DNA of 64,000 nucleotides, taken from assembly GCA_013368445.1 (NCBI GenBank), contig JAACJO010000005.1, positions 1,426,001 to 1,490,000 on the forward strand, in the 5' to 3' direction. The DNA comes from Leucocoprinus leucothites. Taxonomy: Eukaryota > Basidiomycota > Agaricomycetes > Agaricales > Agaricaceae. The notes under the pieces were generated by a model, which was given only the letters and a program-made list of their open reading frames with translations, ran no database searches and had not been told where the DNA came from. Shown here in pieces: positions 1 to 11,480 of this stretch (its first letter is position 1; each line of letters begins with the position of its first letter). The position numbers and the translations under genes were made by a program.

Positions 1-2086
1 TTCTTCAGGGTAAGTAAGAAAACCTGTCCACCGGACCTTGAGCATCCTGGAACATCGCCGTTCTAGTGATATCATTATCTTTTGTTTTCCGGTCAACCGG
101 CAGGCACGGCTAGTGATAATCAGAGTGTAATGACCAAAAAATACGTGCGTATGTGCATTGTATGAGCAATGTCGGCGCTCAAATGTAACACAAGAACTTT
201 GGGGGAACTACGTCAGCGCATCACTGGCAGATAGTTGACCAAGTTGACAAGGGTGTTTTTTTTTCATGTCCGATATCCAAACTGCGTGACGTGTAGTGTT
301 GCAAGTTCCTCCCGCAGTTTGCCGCAACTCTGATGCCTCAAGGAGACTTCTGACTCCCATCTTTTGACTCTTACCATCAGTCGACTGGAAATATGACAAT
401 ATCAGACAGGCGCTTGCTATCGTCATCACTGTTGCATCATCACCAAGTCTCCCAACCCAAGGTAAACGGGAACATTGTCGTGCGAGATATGCTCGTCATA
501 CCGGTAAGAAGTGCCTGTTTATTCTCGTCAAGGGCTGGACGGTCGTGTCTTGAATACATCACGGCCAGAATATCCATCATCTCAGAAGTTGTCCATGGCC
601 TTGTCCTACGTCATGGCATAACTAACACGCGTATGTGGATGAATCAAAACCCCGAGCCTGGACCTTAGTTGAAGTTGCAGCCTGCAGTCTGCTGATCATA
701 ATTGACATAATGTTACTTTGCAAGCTGAGATTAACTATGACGGAGTATGTCATACCCCCTGCCCGAGCTCAGGCCTCAGGAGCATCTTGCGCCCCAAGAG
801 CTTGGTGTACTAGTGGCACTTCCGATGACAAGTTTGATACAGGAGTCAGGTTCACAAATTGTCCAAGTGCATTTGCCAGTTTGTTAGGAAGACCGCGCCA
901 CACACCATGAATACATAGTACATCGGCGTTGCAAGGCCAGCGCTTGAGACGTCAAATCCACGTAATGCTCAAGTTCGTTGGACTGTAGTCACAGAGGTGT
1001 TCCAATTACTCGCACTGTGCCAAAGTTCTGGAATCCTTTCAACTAATCATTAGCGCCACTAATTTAGACCCTCACCAGCTCCAGGCAAAACTTGCGTTAT
1101 CATTGAAGCTTTCAGACGGCTCATATGGTAGTGTCCCGGAACTAAAGCTTTTGAGAGACTTACCGTCAAACTGTCTTCCCCTCGCTTTCTTGACAACGAA
1201 CCATGTTGTCAACTCAAGTATAACTTTCAATGCGCTCTTCTTTACAAGGCACCGTTTTCAGATTGATCCTCTCGTACCTCAGGCCTTCAGGGGAACAATC
1301 TCCGAATCACTCGCGACTCGCATGGTCCGTTAAGTGACATTCGAAATTACCAATTTCTCACACTATGACTTGGATCAGTCACATCACCAATCAGCTGTGC
1401 TGCCATGAAACAGAGCGCCCAACATCATGATCATGAGATCTTGACTTGATATGTTTATATCTCGAATACCCGACTTGCCTCTTGTAGGATATTAGACCCC
1501 CTTTGGGTTTTGATTGCCTGGCGAAACATCAGCGCCAGATTCTCTGAGAGTGCCATATACATCCAAGTGACTGTGAGTTGTAGCCCCTCTATTGGGCTCG
1601 GTGACTGACTCAGGCTTGACACCGAATCAGCGGATCTGTCTTTATGGGTCTCGAGAAACCGGAGAACATCGCATTGCCTTCGCATTGATGTGAACCTGGA
1701 GATTAGGTGGCCAATTGTGTAAAACAAAGGCTTGGTGAGGCCGATACATATGGTATAGATATAAACCGTTAGCTTTCAAGTTGATAGAACCCCAAAACAC
1801 CGTAACTTAGAAGAATCAAGAAAGGGGTACGAAGGAGGAGCCATACATAGCTACTGATATGGGGGCAGAGTCTGAAATGTCAGGTAAGACACCCCAAAAC
1901 CTACAGAGGTAGAGAAAAAGGGTGTGTTCTCGCCTGACTGTTCTTTCCTGGAACCAGTATGCTGGTTTGACCCCAGGAAAGCGTGGAAGAGGCCCAACAT
2001 CAAGGTCCCAGGAAGCATTGGTAGAAAATTGTCGACTCGAAAAAAATATCGATCATATCCACTGCCGATTGTTGACCATATTTCGA
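1..2086. other. Gene-free stretch at window start
   Basis: Only short open frames (at most about 91 codons) occur here. None shows a recognisable motif, a coherent exon chain or a credible splice-joined extension. The stretch at about 1455-1727 on the minus strand and at 1103-1333 on the plus strand were inspected and resemble nothing I know. It may be intergenic, a decayed element, or part of a non-coding transcript; nothing in the sequence decides between these. Confidence 0.5.
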
Positions 2087-4882
2087 TCATGATCGATTAG
2101 CTGGAGTTTTTGGCGAGGCATATGGAGACGACACGTTCGACTCAAAGCCCTCCACGCGCCGTCCTCGACTTGATCCGACCCATCTCCAAACACGCAGTTC
2201 ATCGCCGCCTTCAACTTCTTCCATGTTTACACGAACATTTGCATTCCCCTCCACAACCCTTTCGACCCTATCCCAGAGCCGCCTTCTTATGGGAACGGAA
2301 TGTTCTTCCTGTAAGATTAAGTCCCTTAGCTGCAAGGATGATAGGTAAGGCTGCGGCGCAGTGACTGGATCGGTATGGTGCGCGATTTCTTGGTTCCGGA
2401 GTGTGTCTAACGCAATTTGCACCAACTCTCCGACACGCCTGGATTCTGCTTTATTACGGACATAACGGACTCTGGCAATAATCGCGCTAAAGATCGTAGC
2501 AAGGATGGCTGAATGGAAAGATACGAAAGGAGATAGCCTAATCAATGGATAGGAAACTATAAGGAGCTGATATTACACACCAAAAACTGTTGATTTCCAT
2601 TCAGCCCATATCTCCCTCGATTTGACGAGCAAAGCACAGTCCCAGGTGAACTCAGGTGTTTTGTGCGCCAAATATCGATGTCCACTGTCCCGTTAAAGTC
2701 TTAGTTGTTATCGGAGCATAGAATATACCATGACTCACTTGGCGTCTTCGCCAATAATGACACCGCCCCATCCGACGAGTTCTTGGATACTATCATTGAA
2801 AGTGTCTTCGAATGCAGGTAGTAGTTTCACCTGTCAGGAGTCTGACATCAGCCCGTTGTTCTTACTTTCCAAATTTGCAAGAAGCTTACCGATGTTCTTT
2901 TTCTCATCGTCTCTTTCAGCCTTGAAAGTTCAACGCCCCATTTTTTGGCTTCACCTCCATCAGAGTCCTTGATATGCTCCCGAAGCCCCTTACCACCAGC
3001 ACATATACGTCTACCGCGTTCCCTCCCAAGTCTAACCTCAATATCCCTTCCCAATGCGCCGATAAGTCGCTTCCGATTTGGGTCTTCCAGGCAACGTGGC
3101 GGCAAGGCTATGCTGCCTAAACCAGGAAGACCGTTGAGAGAATCGGACAAGGTGCCCCATACCAATTCAGAGGGCGATGAAGCACTGGTAAGCGACATGT
3201 TCGCCACGGTGGGTGGCGTTGGCAGGAAGAACACTAGAGAGTTGGGGTAGAGGAGGTAGCCTGTATCACAAGAGACGCTGAATTGGGAGCATGTAGCATG
3301 CTCAGGACAGAGCGTACAAGATTCGGCCTGGGGAATTGGAAGCAGAGGCGGAAGAGGACAAGCCGTCAGGTCCTGTCCGCCTGTGGCGTCATCAAGGGAG
3401 TGGAGCGTAGTCCGATTCTCGCGGTTGCATTCTCTGACCAAGAGATGGCGTGCTTTCACTTCCTCGACCACCCGACTGGTTCTGGTCCCTGCGTCACAAT
3501 AACCAATTGCCGCGGACTGGATCTTATAGTCGCGTACATGGTAAGCAACTACCGAGAAGATACTAGCGAGGATGAACCGTATTAGCCATGAGGGTTTTTC
3601 GGCTGGAAGTGGTGGAGGGTGGTGCTTTAGTGCTTCCACGCTTTCTGCAATTCTTCTTGAGATGGCCTCTCTTTGTTCATCAGCCCGTGATACCTCTTCT
3701 ACCTCTAAGTCTACAGAAGGCAGCTCTTCTTGGATCGGCTCTGTTAATTGCTGAGTTTCTTCATCATCATCAGGGCCTTGCTCGAGAGAACCAGTGTATT
3801 CGGGAGAGGCTTCTTTGACTGGTTCTACGAGAGGGGATCGGGGAGAGAAGTGAAAGCCACGGGTTGGTAAGAAAGGTAACTCGGGCTTGAACTCCGCGGC
3901 CTGCGGTGAGAAGGATGGGCGTGGTCGAGAAGTTTTAGGCTGGATAGGCGAGGAAGGTGGAGAGGGTTGCGGTGGTGCGGAGAAGGACTTCCGAGACTTT
4001 CTTGCACCGATGCTCTTCCTGGAAGCTTTAGGTCGAGCAGGGGAAGGGCGAGCGGGAGAAGAATCTTCAGCTCCGGATTGAAAAATGTTATTATCTTCCC
4101 AACCACTGTCCTCTCCCTGTTTAGGGATTAACCAAAGCTCTGCAGAGCAAATTAGAACGACCAGTACTCACCATTGAAATCCGACGAGCTTGACTACTTG
4201 CATCAGCCTGAATGAGGTTGTCAGAATCAAATTTGTGAACAGAAGTATGCTTTAAACCTTTTTCTTGGTTCGGCCAACTTTCTTGACCGGAAGTTCTTCA
4301 GCTTCAGACTCGCTCTCATGAATAGTATTAATTTCAACAGGTGCCTTGCGACGAGATGTTGTTCCTCCGAGCACTGGCTGGGCAGATGACCGCCGTCGTT
4401 TGACCTTGAATAATGTCAGGATAAATTATCTGATTTGAAGGTAGATTACGGACTGGCTCTGGTCGGGCGGGCGACATTTCCTCATCAGTGGTGGCTGCCG
4501 GGATCTTCGAGAGCCGCTTAGAGGATCGCCTCGGAGCGAGAGCCTTTCCAACGAAGTCAGCGGCAATCCTCTGAGAGGATCGGTTTCCGGTAAAACACAC
4601 CTTTCCCAATGGTTTTCCCGTCAGGCCGTCAGTAATGCCGTCATCACTAGCGATACTGTTGGCTTTCTTGAGTCGTTCCTTTTTGAGTTTGGTTGCTTTT
4701 GACCTGATTTCTTCTTCAAATCGTTGTACTAGTTTGGGTTTGGAGTATGGAGTTGGATAAGTGATGTTATGATAACCAAGGACTCCCAAAAGCTGAGAGA
4801 CAGTGAGAGAACTTGGGTCGAAGTCTGGGTTGAGATATTCGCCGAGTGCGACGATTTGCGCGGAAGTGAGTCGGGTGCTCAT
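2087..4882 (-). CDS. SRC1: Inner nuclear membrane protein, HeH/LEM and MSC domains (Src1/Heh1/Man1 family)
   Basis: Integral inner-nuclear-membrane protein that ties chromatin to the envelope and helps nuclear pore quality control. Seen: the N-terminus (about residues 5-42) is a helix-extension-helix fold with the YLNPDFDPSSLTVSQL pattern; then basic, Ser/Pro-rich nuclear sequence with a KRRRSS cluster reached through a donor near 4455. A first membrane segment (LIRFILASIFSVVAYHV, about 3560-3590) is followed by a Cys-bearing lumenal MSC domain with CTLCPEHATCSQF. A second membrane segment (about 2460-2530) is followed by a winged-helix-like nucleoplasmic tail ending at the TGA at 2087-2089. 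The ATG at 4882 starts directly on the HeH domain. At least five exons. The domain order HeH-TM-MSC-TM is diagnostic; assignment to Src1/Heh1 rather than Heh2 is inferred from the complete MSC domain. Confidence 0.87.
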
Positions 4883-5052
4883 GAATAATCTTCAGAGAGT
4901 TTCCTGGATGATTTAAAGGTGGGAGCTGTCTAAGCGCATAGTCTGGCGATAGTATCCAGCGGTTCGATTTGAATCAACAAAGAACGACGAGCATGTCCAA
5001 CACACTGCCTGACAACACGTGCTCTCTGCGAACTATCCACGTGTCGTAGAAA

Positions 5053-5060
5053 TGACGTCA
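5053..5060. promoter_or_regulatory. CRE/ATF palindrome in divergent promoter
   Basis: Perfect TGACGTCA palindrome (ATGACGTCAT extended) 112 bp upstream of the IF1-like start and 170 bp upstream of the Src1 start on the other strand. ACGTG cores lie nearby at about 5018 and 5038. Such sites bind bZIP ATF/CREB-type stress regulators in fungi; occupancy here is inference. Confidence 0.45.
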
Positions 5061-5164
5061 TTCATTTGTTCCGCGCCAATCTAATCGTAATTGTTCGTCG
5101 AACGGCTTTTAAGTAGAACTTGCTTACATTCCTTCGTCCATACCTAACTCAGTTACATTCCACA

Positions 5165-5503
5165 ATGTCGTCTGGAACTACTGCACAGGTTGGCTAGTTC
5201 TTATCTGTTGTTCTTGGTCTTTCGTTCATTCTAAATATTGAGAATAGGATGGTGCGTGGCAGCAGAGAGAAAAAGCAGAAGAAGCTCGGTACATTCACCA
5301 AAAGGTTAACTCAGGCCATCTTCTATTCATGTATGCTAACGGATTATTGGCTCGTGCAGGAACAGGAGCAATTTGCCGCTATTAGGGAACAGATGGAGAG
5401 GAGTAAGGAGTCTGTACCAAACCAGGACAAGGATTTCGAAGGTGGATTCGGTGGCCAAGAGGACCTCGAGGATCGCTATGCTACCACAAGCGGCGACCAT
5501 TAA
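5165..5503 (+). CDS. IF1-type F1-ATPase inhibitor domain protein (IATP family), 74 aa
   Basis: Small inhibitor-like protein of mitochondrial ATP synthase reversal. Three exons: 5165-5188, 5248-5304 and 5360-5503. The second intron (55 nt, branch GCTAAC) shifts frame, so the exon 2 frame is not the longest open frame. Spliced exon 2 reads GAWQQREKAEEARYIHQK and runs into EQEQFAAIREQ. This matches the IF1 core pattern G-(A/S)-aromatic-x-x-R-E-x-A-x-E-x-x-Y-I-x-x-x-E-x-E, the minimal inhibitory helix. The acidic, Gly-rich tail ends in GDH. The 5' intron has a weak donor (GTTGGC), so the first eight codons are the least certain part. No amphipathic, Arg-rich mitochondrial presequence is visible, which is odd for the family. 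It diverges from Src1 and probably shares its promoter. Confidence 0.75.
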
Positions 5504-5642
5504 ATGGCTTACATGAAACAACAGCAGTATGTACAAGAGTAGCAGGTGTATATCAGAAGCAATGGGTTAAATCGACGGTATCATGAGTATGACGGACGGA
5601 TAAGGCCTTTTGCACCGAACCATTGGCCGTTGATCTAGATAT

Positions 5643-7226
5643 TCAATGAGCGAAGGATTCCCGTGCTTGTTTTTCGAGACTCACCATATACTTCCAGTAA
5701 ACATAAGGGAACAGTTCCTTCTTGAGCCAATAAAAGACTTGACGGCTTTTTGCCTGGTCCACAAATGCATTAAACGTCTCCTTGGGTTCGAGACCGTACT
5801 TGAACTCGGCTAATAAGAGTTCACCGTATCCTGTCAAGAGCTATTCGGGAGTCAAGATCCATGTATCGCTAGATGACCTATAAGCTAAACTTACTGGGCA
5901 ACTTGTATAGCCGTCATAGCGAGCATTGGACACTTGGCCCTTCTCGAGGAAGGAATACACGTTTTCCGTGAGGACAGGAGCCTGGGAGGTAATCGCTGCG
6001 GCGGTTTTTGAGGTTGGCAAGGAAGAACAGTCTCCGAGTGAGAAAACGTTGGAATATTCCGGGTTCGTGTGTTGCAGGGTTCCTGAATCTACCGATACCC
6101 AACCAGCACCGTCTGCTAATGGCGACCGTTTGATAAATTCTAGAGGACCCATCGGGGGAGTGGCATGAAGAGTGGTGTAGTCGACGTCCACGGTAGAGCC
6201 GTCGGGTTTTTGGAAGATAGCTTTGTGATTGTTTGGGTCCACGGCGACAAGATTATGTTGGAAGTAGCCGCTGACCCGTCTCTCCTCTCTCAAAGCGTTG
6301 AGAACGTCGGAATATTTCTTCACGGAGAACATTGTTGGCATCCCCGTGAAAAAATCTACGGATATCTTGTCGCCGCGATTGGTACGCCGGAATCTGTCCC
6401 AAGCCATCCACATAATTTTTTGAGGTGCTAGCGTCGGGGTTGAGCGCTGTACAGGGCGAACGCATCCTTAACTCACCTCCAGCACATTTGATCACACCCG
6501 CAGGCTGAGTGAAAACGGCCTTCCCAGAACGAAGTCCCTCGATGTCATCCCAAGCCTTGTCGCAGGTGTTGTAAGAGTAGATGGAGGATACACCTGACTT
6601 AGGGTCCGCAAGGGCTTCTGATAGCCCATTGATTGCATTCCAGTTAACCTGAAGTCCTGCAGCCACAACAAGAACATCATAAGAAAGATCTCGCCCAGAT
6701 GTTGTGGTGACGGTTGATTTGTTAGGAGTGAAGGTTTTGACGTTGTCGGAAATCAATGAGATATGTTTAGGCACGAGGGATGCAAGGGATTTTCGGAAGT
6801 CGGTTTTTGGCTTGAGGCCAGAGCCGACCAACGTCCTTCATCTATGTTTGAGTAAAGAGTCATAAATATCTATAAGCACTGCGTACCATCCCGGCTGAAA
6901 ATTTTATGTCAAGGTACTGACCAACATCATTACAATATCACACACACCTGATAGAAATGAGATTCAGCCGCATCAACAATTGCTACGTCTCCATCATTAA
7001 GTGTTTTGCCGCCGGCCTTGAAACGATTGTAAATCTGGTTCGCAGTAGCCAAACCTCCACTGCCTGATTTATTCCGCTTGTGAGATTTGCGAAGTGAGAG
7101 ATTAGAGATCAACGCACCAGCCCCGACGACAAGGATTCTATACTTGTCAGTGCTTGTAGAGGAACTTGCATGACGTTTCCAGATGGAAGAAGAACGGCTG
7201 GAAGTTGCACGCCATTGGCTGAGCAT
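5643..7226 (-). CDS. HMT2: Mitochondrial sulfide:quinone oxidoreductase
   Basis: FAD enzyme of the inner mitochondrial membrane that oxidises H2S and passes electrons to ubiquinone; it detoxifies sulfide. The ATG at 7226 opens a Ser/Arg-rich presequence, followed by the dinucleotide-binding strand YRILVVGAG whose glycine motif continues as GSGGLATA after an intron. Further landmarks are the second FAD segment LSYDVLVVAAGLQVNW, the AVFTQPAGVIKCAGG region holding a cysteine, and FSLGDCSSLPTSKTAAAI near the C-terminus with a further conserved cysteine. The tail (ELFPYVYWKYMV) is the family's membrane-contacting end. About six exons and about 450 residues, usual for type II SQR. Transcribed away from the Mso1-like gene with 337 bp between starts. 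Confidence 0.92.
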
Positions 7227-7563
7227 GGTACTCGATGAAAAAGGACCGTCCAAAGGATGGAGCGTGTATAGAAAAATGGATTTTTGGTAGCATTTTTAGC
7301 CGTCTCACAACGATGGCGACAGTATGAGCCGGAGGTCACGCCAAGTCACAAATCAATTAATCAACAGGCTTGAATAAGCATTGACGCCGGCCAACAATCA
7401 AACAGGTGGTCGCATCCTAAGTATCATTTCTTGAACATTCGCATGTGCTGTCTCTGTAACCATGTCCCTCTCAGTATTGTACCTCCGATACAAAAATACT
7501 TCACACTGCCATCTGTGGACGTTATGAATCACCCACCTCAACCACCACTCTATCTTTTCTGCC

Positions 7564-8694
7564 ATGCTGCCGGCTCCAGTATCCTCTCGTCCAGTTGGCC
7601 TTCCGACAAATCCCAGACCTCAGAGAGCACCTAACTCAACAAGGAATTCTCCTTACACACCACCATCTGACTTCCCTTCGGTTTCGACTGCGCGTACTCG
7701 ACCTGCCCATCCCACTTCTGGTCCTTCACCCCTTCATGCGCGCTCACGTTCCCAGCCGCCACGCACTAGATCTTCTCCCAAACACGACCGTTCTACATCT
7801 ACAATAACTCGGGCTTATGAGGAGAGTGATCTAAGAAGCTCGGCGTCGCGTGATCGTGGTCAAGCACGGACTAGATCCCCATTACCAGTAAGCTCTACTG
7901 ATCGAACTGGACCTGGACCGTCCCAAGATTCCCAACGTCGTCGTCCATCTCCTGCACTCTTATCTCCCGAGGGCCGAACTCCATCCGAGACTCCTTATGT
8001 CAGACCAACTACCCGTATGCACATACTGTTCTTATCCAACAATGGCCTACTGATGATCTTTAGGTAAAGCTACCATCGACGAATCATCTGGAGATGGATA
8101 TGCCATCTGGAATGCAGTATCCAATGTTGCCAGTGCTCTAACAATTAGCGTAAGCAAAGCATGGAGTGCCAATATTGCCACTTTTTCTGGGGAAGGTAGG
8201 TTCTAAGGATTCTCGTCAGGACTTTTCTGAGCATAGACAACACAGAAACACCTCCCGGCCAAGAGTCACGTTTGACACGAGCGATGAAGGCCTATCATAT
8301 TGCTCAAGCTCGAAGCCCCTCCGACCTTCCTGATTGGCTGTTTGACGATCGGGAACGTCGGGCAGTTATTGTATCACCAGAGCCTGACGAAATTCGGGAG
8401 AATGGGACACAGGTCTCCCGACCACCACAAAACAACACCAAGCAAGACTTTGCCATTGGTGAACGATTGATATCAACATCAGTAATTTCTGAATCAACTT
8501 CGGCTCAATCTCAACTGCGCGGAGCTGATCGCTTGAAGGCAATGCGTGAAGCAAAGCGGAGAATTGGAGAACGTGGCACTTCGGAATTTTCGGGGAGTGA
8601 TGAACGCCAGGCTAATCTTTCTCTGAATGCACCTCAACCAGCCACCAGACAGCCTCGTATTGGGCTACCCTCTGGTCCACGACGAGGGAGATGA
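7564..8694 (+). CDS. Mso1-like protein (Sec1-binding region), exocytosis
   Basis: Three exons, 7564-8014, 8064-8195 and 8246-8694, join in frame to 343 residues. The first about 150 residues are Pro/Ser/Arg-rich and disordered. The ordered part begins with DGYAIWNAVSNVASAL and SKAWSANIATF, then ETPPGQESRLTRAMKAYHI and SDLPDWLF. That spacing (Trp-led amphipathic helix, short linker, (D/E)TP-x-x-T/S-x-(L/I)-x-(R/K)A-x-x-x-Y, then LP-x-W-L) is how I remember the Sec1-binding region of yeast Mso1, which links the Sec1/SNARE machinery to exocytic vesicles. The C-terminal half has a GADRLKAMREAKRR helix and ends in Arg/Gly. The start is the first ATG in this frame. Identity is a family-level guess from a short motif; the gene structure itself is well supported. 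Confidence 0.6.
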
Positions 8695-9281
8695 TGATGA
8701 TTGATTGTTGTTGGTTGCAAGCTCAGCCTTTTGATTGGCAGATGAATTGATGGAGCCTCACCCTGTTTCCGAATCATCGTGTATCATCAATGTCATTCCT
8801 GATAGCTCGTTTAAAATATACCAAGCGATGTTGTAACATTCAATCGCTTGGACCAAGCATTGGCGGTGAGCTCGGTTTCGCCTATGAATAGGCCAGTGTA
8901 ACCAATATAATATGGGTCCGCTTACCTTATTCTACCTGGCAACCGACGTGAGAAAGTCAACACACCTTTCATCCCCTAGTTTTTCGTCGCATTTATCATG
9001 CCCGGTACTCATAGGATGTCTTGGCCATGCTTGCTCTAAGTGACACTGATCGACTGAAGGGGCAAGCAGTTCAAAGGTCCTGGCGTAATCAAAACTCAAC
9101 TCGCTGGGAAGTGATTGATGGAATCAGGACGCATCCATACGAAGACAACCATGCTGATGGCGAGCTAATTCAAGATCATGGCCCATACGTACATTCTTTC
9201 AACCAGTATACTGGATCCTCCAAGTAAAACTTATGATACCTGTTTCCATGGCGGTCCCAATTTTCCCATGGCCGTTGTCGA
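8695..9281. other. Intergenic region upstream of the cupredoxin gene
   Basis: Holds the 3' end of the Mso1-like transcript and the promoter of the cupredoxin gene. An open frame at 9021-9227 (68 codons) has no recognisable features. Nothing else seen. Confidence 0.5.
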
Positions 9282-9288
9282 TATAAAA
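9282..9288 (+). promoter_or_regulatory. TATA box of cupredoxin gene, followed by CT-rich tract
   Basis: TATAAAA, followed by a pyrimidine-rich stretch at about 9305-9375. In fungi this arrangement marks the core promoter of strongly expressed genes, with transcription expected to begin within the CT tract. The position is about 280 bp before the start codon, consistent with a long spliced leader. Confidence 0.5.
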
Positions 9289-9394
9289 CCCCACTACCGT
9301 TGTAATTGAGCCCCCTACACCCCTTTCTTTCCCTTCGGTTCTTCTTTTCGTTCTCTTCTTTCTCTCTTTATTCGTTCGAGTAGATCTCAGCGAG

Positions 9395-9446
9395 GTGAGG
9401 GTTTACAGATGTATCCCGGGCAATAGTTGCTGACGAATTTCTTCAG
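9395..9446 (+). other. Probable 5' UTR intron of cupredoxin gene
   Basis: 52 nt with a GTGAGG donor, a GCTGAC branch point and a TTCTTCAG acceptor, lying between the CT tract and the start codon. All three signals and the length match the coding introns of this genome. Confidence 0.55.
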
Positions 9447-9564
9447 ATCGACTTTTCTTTGATCAGAAACTCGAGTAGTTGCCCTTCAGTGGCCTTTTTC
9501 AGCTTCAGCCCAACGACAATCCTTTCTGACACTTCGTTCATCTGTCCTTTCTTGCTATCTTAAA

Positions 9565-11185
9565 ATGATCACCTCTCGCGTTCTTGTTGCTGCTTTATTG
9601 GCCGGGTTTGCCACTGCGCTTCCCCATCGCATCAGGGACAGTGCCATTAATGAGCCTGCTGTTTCCGCTCCGGATGGTACACCCGTCACAGAGGGTACCC
9701 AACCCACGTAAGTCGTGATTTTCAAGTGACTTTCTCTTCCTCTGATTGCTCACTCCTTATTGCCCAGAGTAACTGCCGCCGCCGATAATGGTTCGTCTGG
9801 TTCGGCCATGGAATCCGGTTCAGGCATGGATTCGAGCATGAGCATGGATTCAAGCATGAGCACAAGTTCAAGCATGACGATGGATTCTGCTACCATGTCT
9901 GATATAGCCTCGTCTACTACCATCACGACAGAAGCCTCAAGCTCCTCCGTTGCTTGGTCGTCCTACCAGACCCCGAGTTACGGCTCTGGCAGTTCTAGCT
10001 GGGATAGCTCAAGCTGGAACAGTGGTTCCAGCTCAGGCTACAATGACTGTGTCTCCCGTAAGTACTTGTCTTGCAGAAAGCCAGCTCTGAGTCACTGAAT
10101 CATCCCTCCAGAGTGCCTTGCGCAATACGGCAACACCCCTCAGCCGTGGACCCCACCTCCCTCTGCGACCTATTCAAGCGGCGACAGTGGCAGCTCTGGA
10201 TCTGGTGCTACCCACACGGTTATCGTTGCACCTTCCCAGGGTGTTCTTCGCTACGTTCCCTTCGCTGTGAATGCCTCTGTCGGTGATACCGTCAGGTTCA
10301 TGTGGAATGCCAACAACCACACTGTGACCAAGTCCTCTTCATTGGAGCTTTGCAACTCGACCTCCGACTCTCCATTCGCTTCTGGCATTCAGGTCAAGGA
10401 CTTCGTCTGTATGTGACAACCAGTACCTCTTGGCGTCTTTTGATATTGATGCTGATTCTTCAACAGTCGATCAGGTTGTTAACGACACGAACCCCGTCTT
10501 CTTCCACTGTGCAATTCCCGGTCACTGCCAGAAGGGAATGTTCGGCATCATGTAAGTGCCAAGTTCTGAAAGACGTGGTTACATGACACTGATCTTGTTG
10601 CACAGCAACCCTCCTAGCAACTCTGGCGCTGGTACATCTGTCTCCCTCATGATGTCAAGCTGGACCTCGAGCGTAAGTGAATGATCGCACAGCATCCGAT
10701 TGATGAACTCAACGCAATGATTGTTGCAGAACCCCGATCTTAGTGCCTATGCTGCTATAACCACCAATATGACCGCGAACAACACTGCTGCCTCCCGCTG
10801 GGGTGGAAACATTGATGTCGCTTCACTTCCTGAGTGGTCTTACCCCATGGTTGCCGAGAACGTGATGTACACTCGCAACTTCTTGGCCACCAACCCCGAC
10901 ACTATGAAGGATGACGGCTCTATTGACCTCAGTGGCACATCTGGTGCTCCCTTGATGATCCCCCAGGACGTCAGCAGTGCTTTGAACAACGCCAACACCC
11001 CGAGCTCTGCTTCCTCTACTCCATCCTCCGAGCCTGCACCCGCCAACCCTGCAGCTACTACGACCTCTGCATCTGATTCGTCCTCCTCTCCTGCCGCTTC
11101 GCAGAGCCCTAACGGTGCCATGGCCACCTCGCCCAAGCTCGTCGTCGCCCTCGCTGCTGCTGCCGCCAGCTTCTTCTTGCTGTGA
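9565..11185 (+). CDS. Secreted GPI-anchored Ser-rich cupredoxin (type-1 copper)
   Basis: Plastocyanin-like cell-surface protein. Exon 1 (9565-9707) encodes a signal peptide (about residues 1-18, ending FATALP). Exon 2 from 9768 encodes a Ser/Met-rich stretch of about 35 residues with about ten methionines, then Ser/Gly/Tyr-rich linker. The cupredoxin domain follows (HTVIVAPSQGVLRYVPFAV, then NANNHTVTKS). The complete type-1 copper ligand set is visible: the His in NNHTV, and the Cys, His and Met in FFHCAIPGHCQKGMFG. The C-terminal 70 residues are Ser/Thr/Pro/Ala-rich and end in a hydrophobic alanine-leucine run, as in a GPI anchor signal. Six or so exons. The family is abundant in basidiomycetes (extracellular serine-rich proteins); roles in wall biology or copper handling are inferred only. 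Confidence 0.9.
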
Positions 11186-11480
11186 GGCACGATGAGTGAA
11201 TGAACGAACGAGGTGAGGATCTCGAAGGGAAAATTATCTATACGGGGGTAGTTAATGCAAAGGGACTTCTTTTAGACTAGCAAGGTTTTTTTACTTATTT
11301 GTCACTCGGACTGTTTACAACGTTCAACTACTCGACGTCTCGTGAGCTTTATTCGAACCACTTTTTCTTACTTTTCCGTAGTTTGCATTCATCCACTGTT
11401 GTATCTCTTGATCTCGAGATTACTCCAATGCGAAATATGGTTTGATACCAATTTTTCTGATACCCAACCGGAATACAACA

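Noticed and set aside
1..2086. Short open frames at the left edge as genes
   Set aside because: None has a coherent exon chain or motif; stop density matches non-coding DNA.
9021..9227. 68-codon plus-strand open frame before the cupredoxin gene
   Set aside because: No recognisable features, no splice extension, and it lies directly upstream of a strong promoter.
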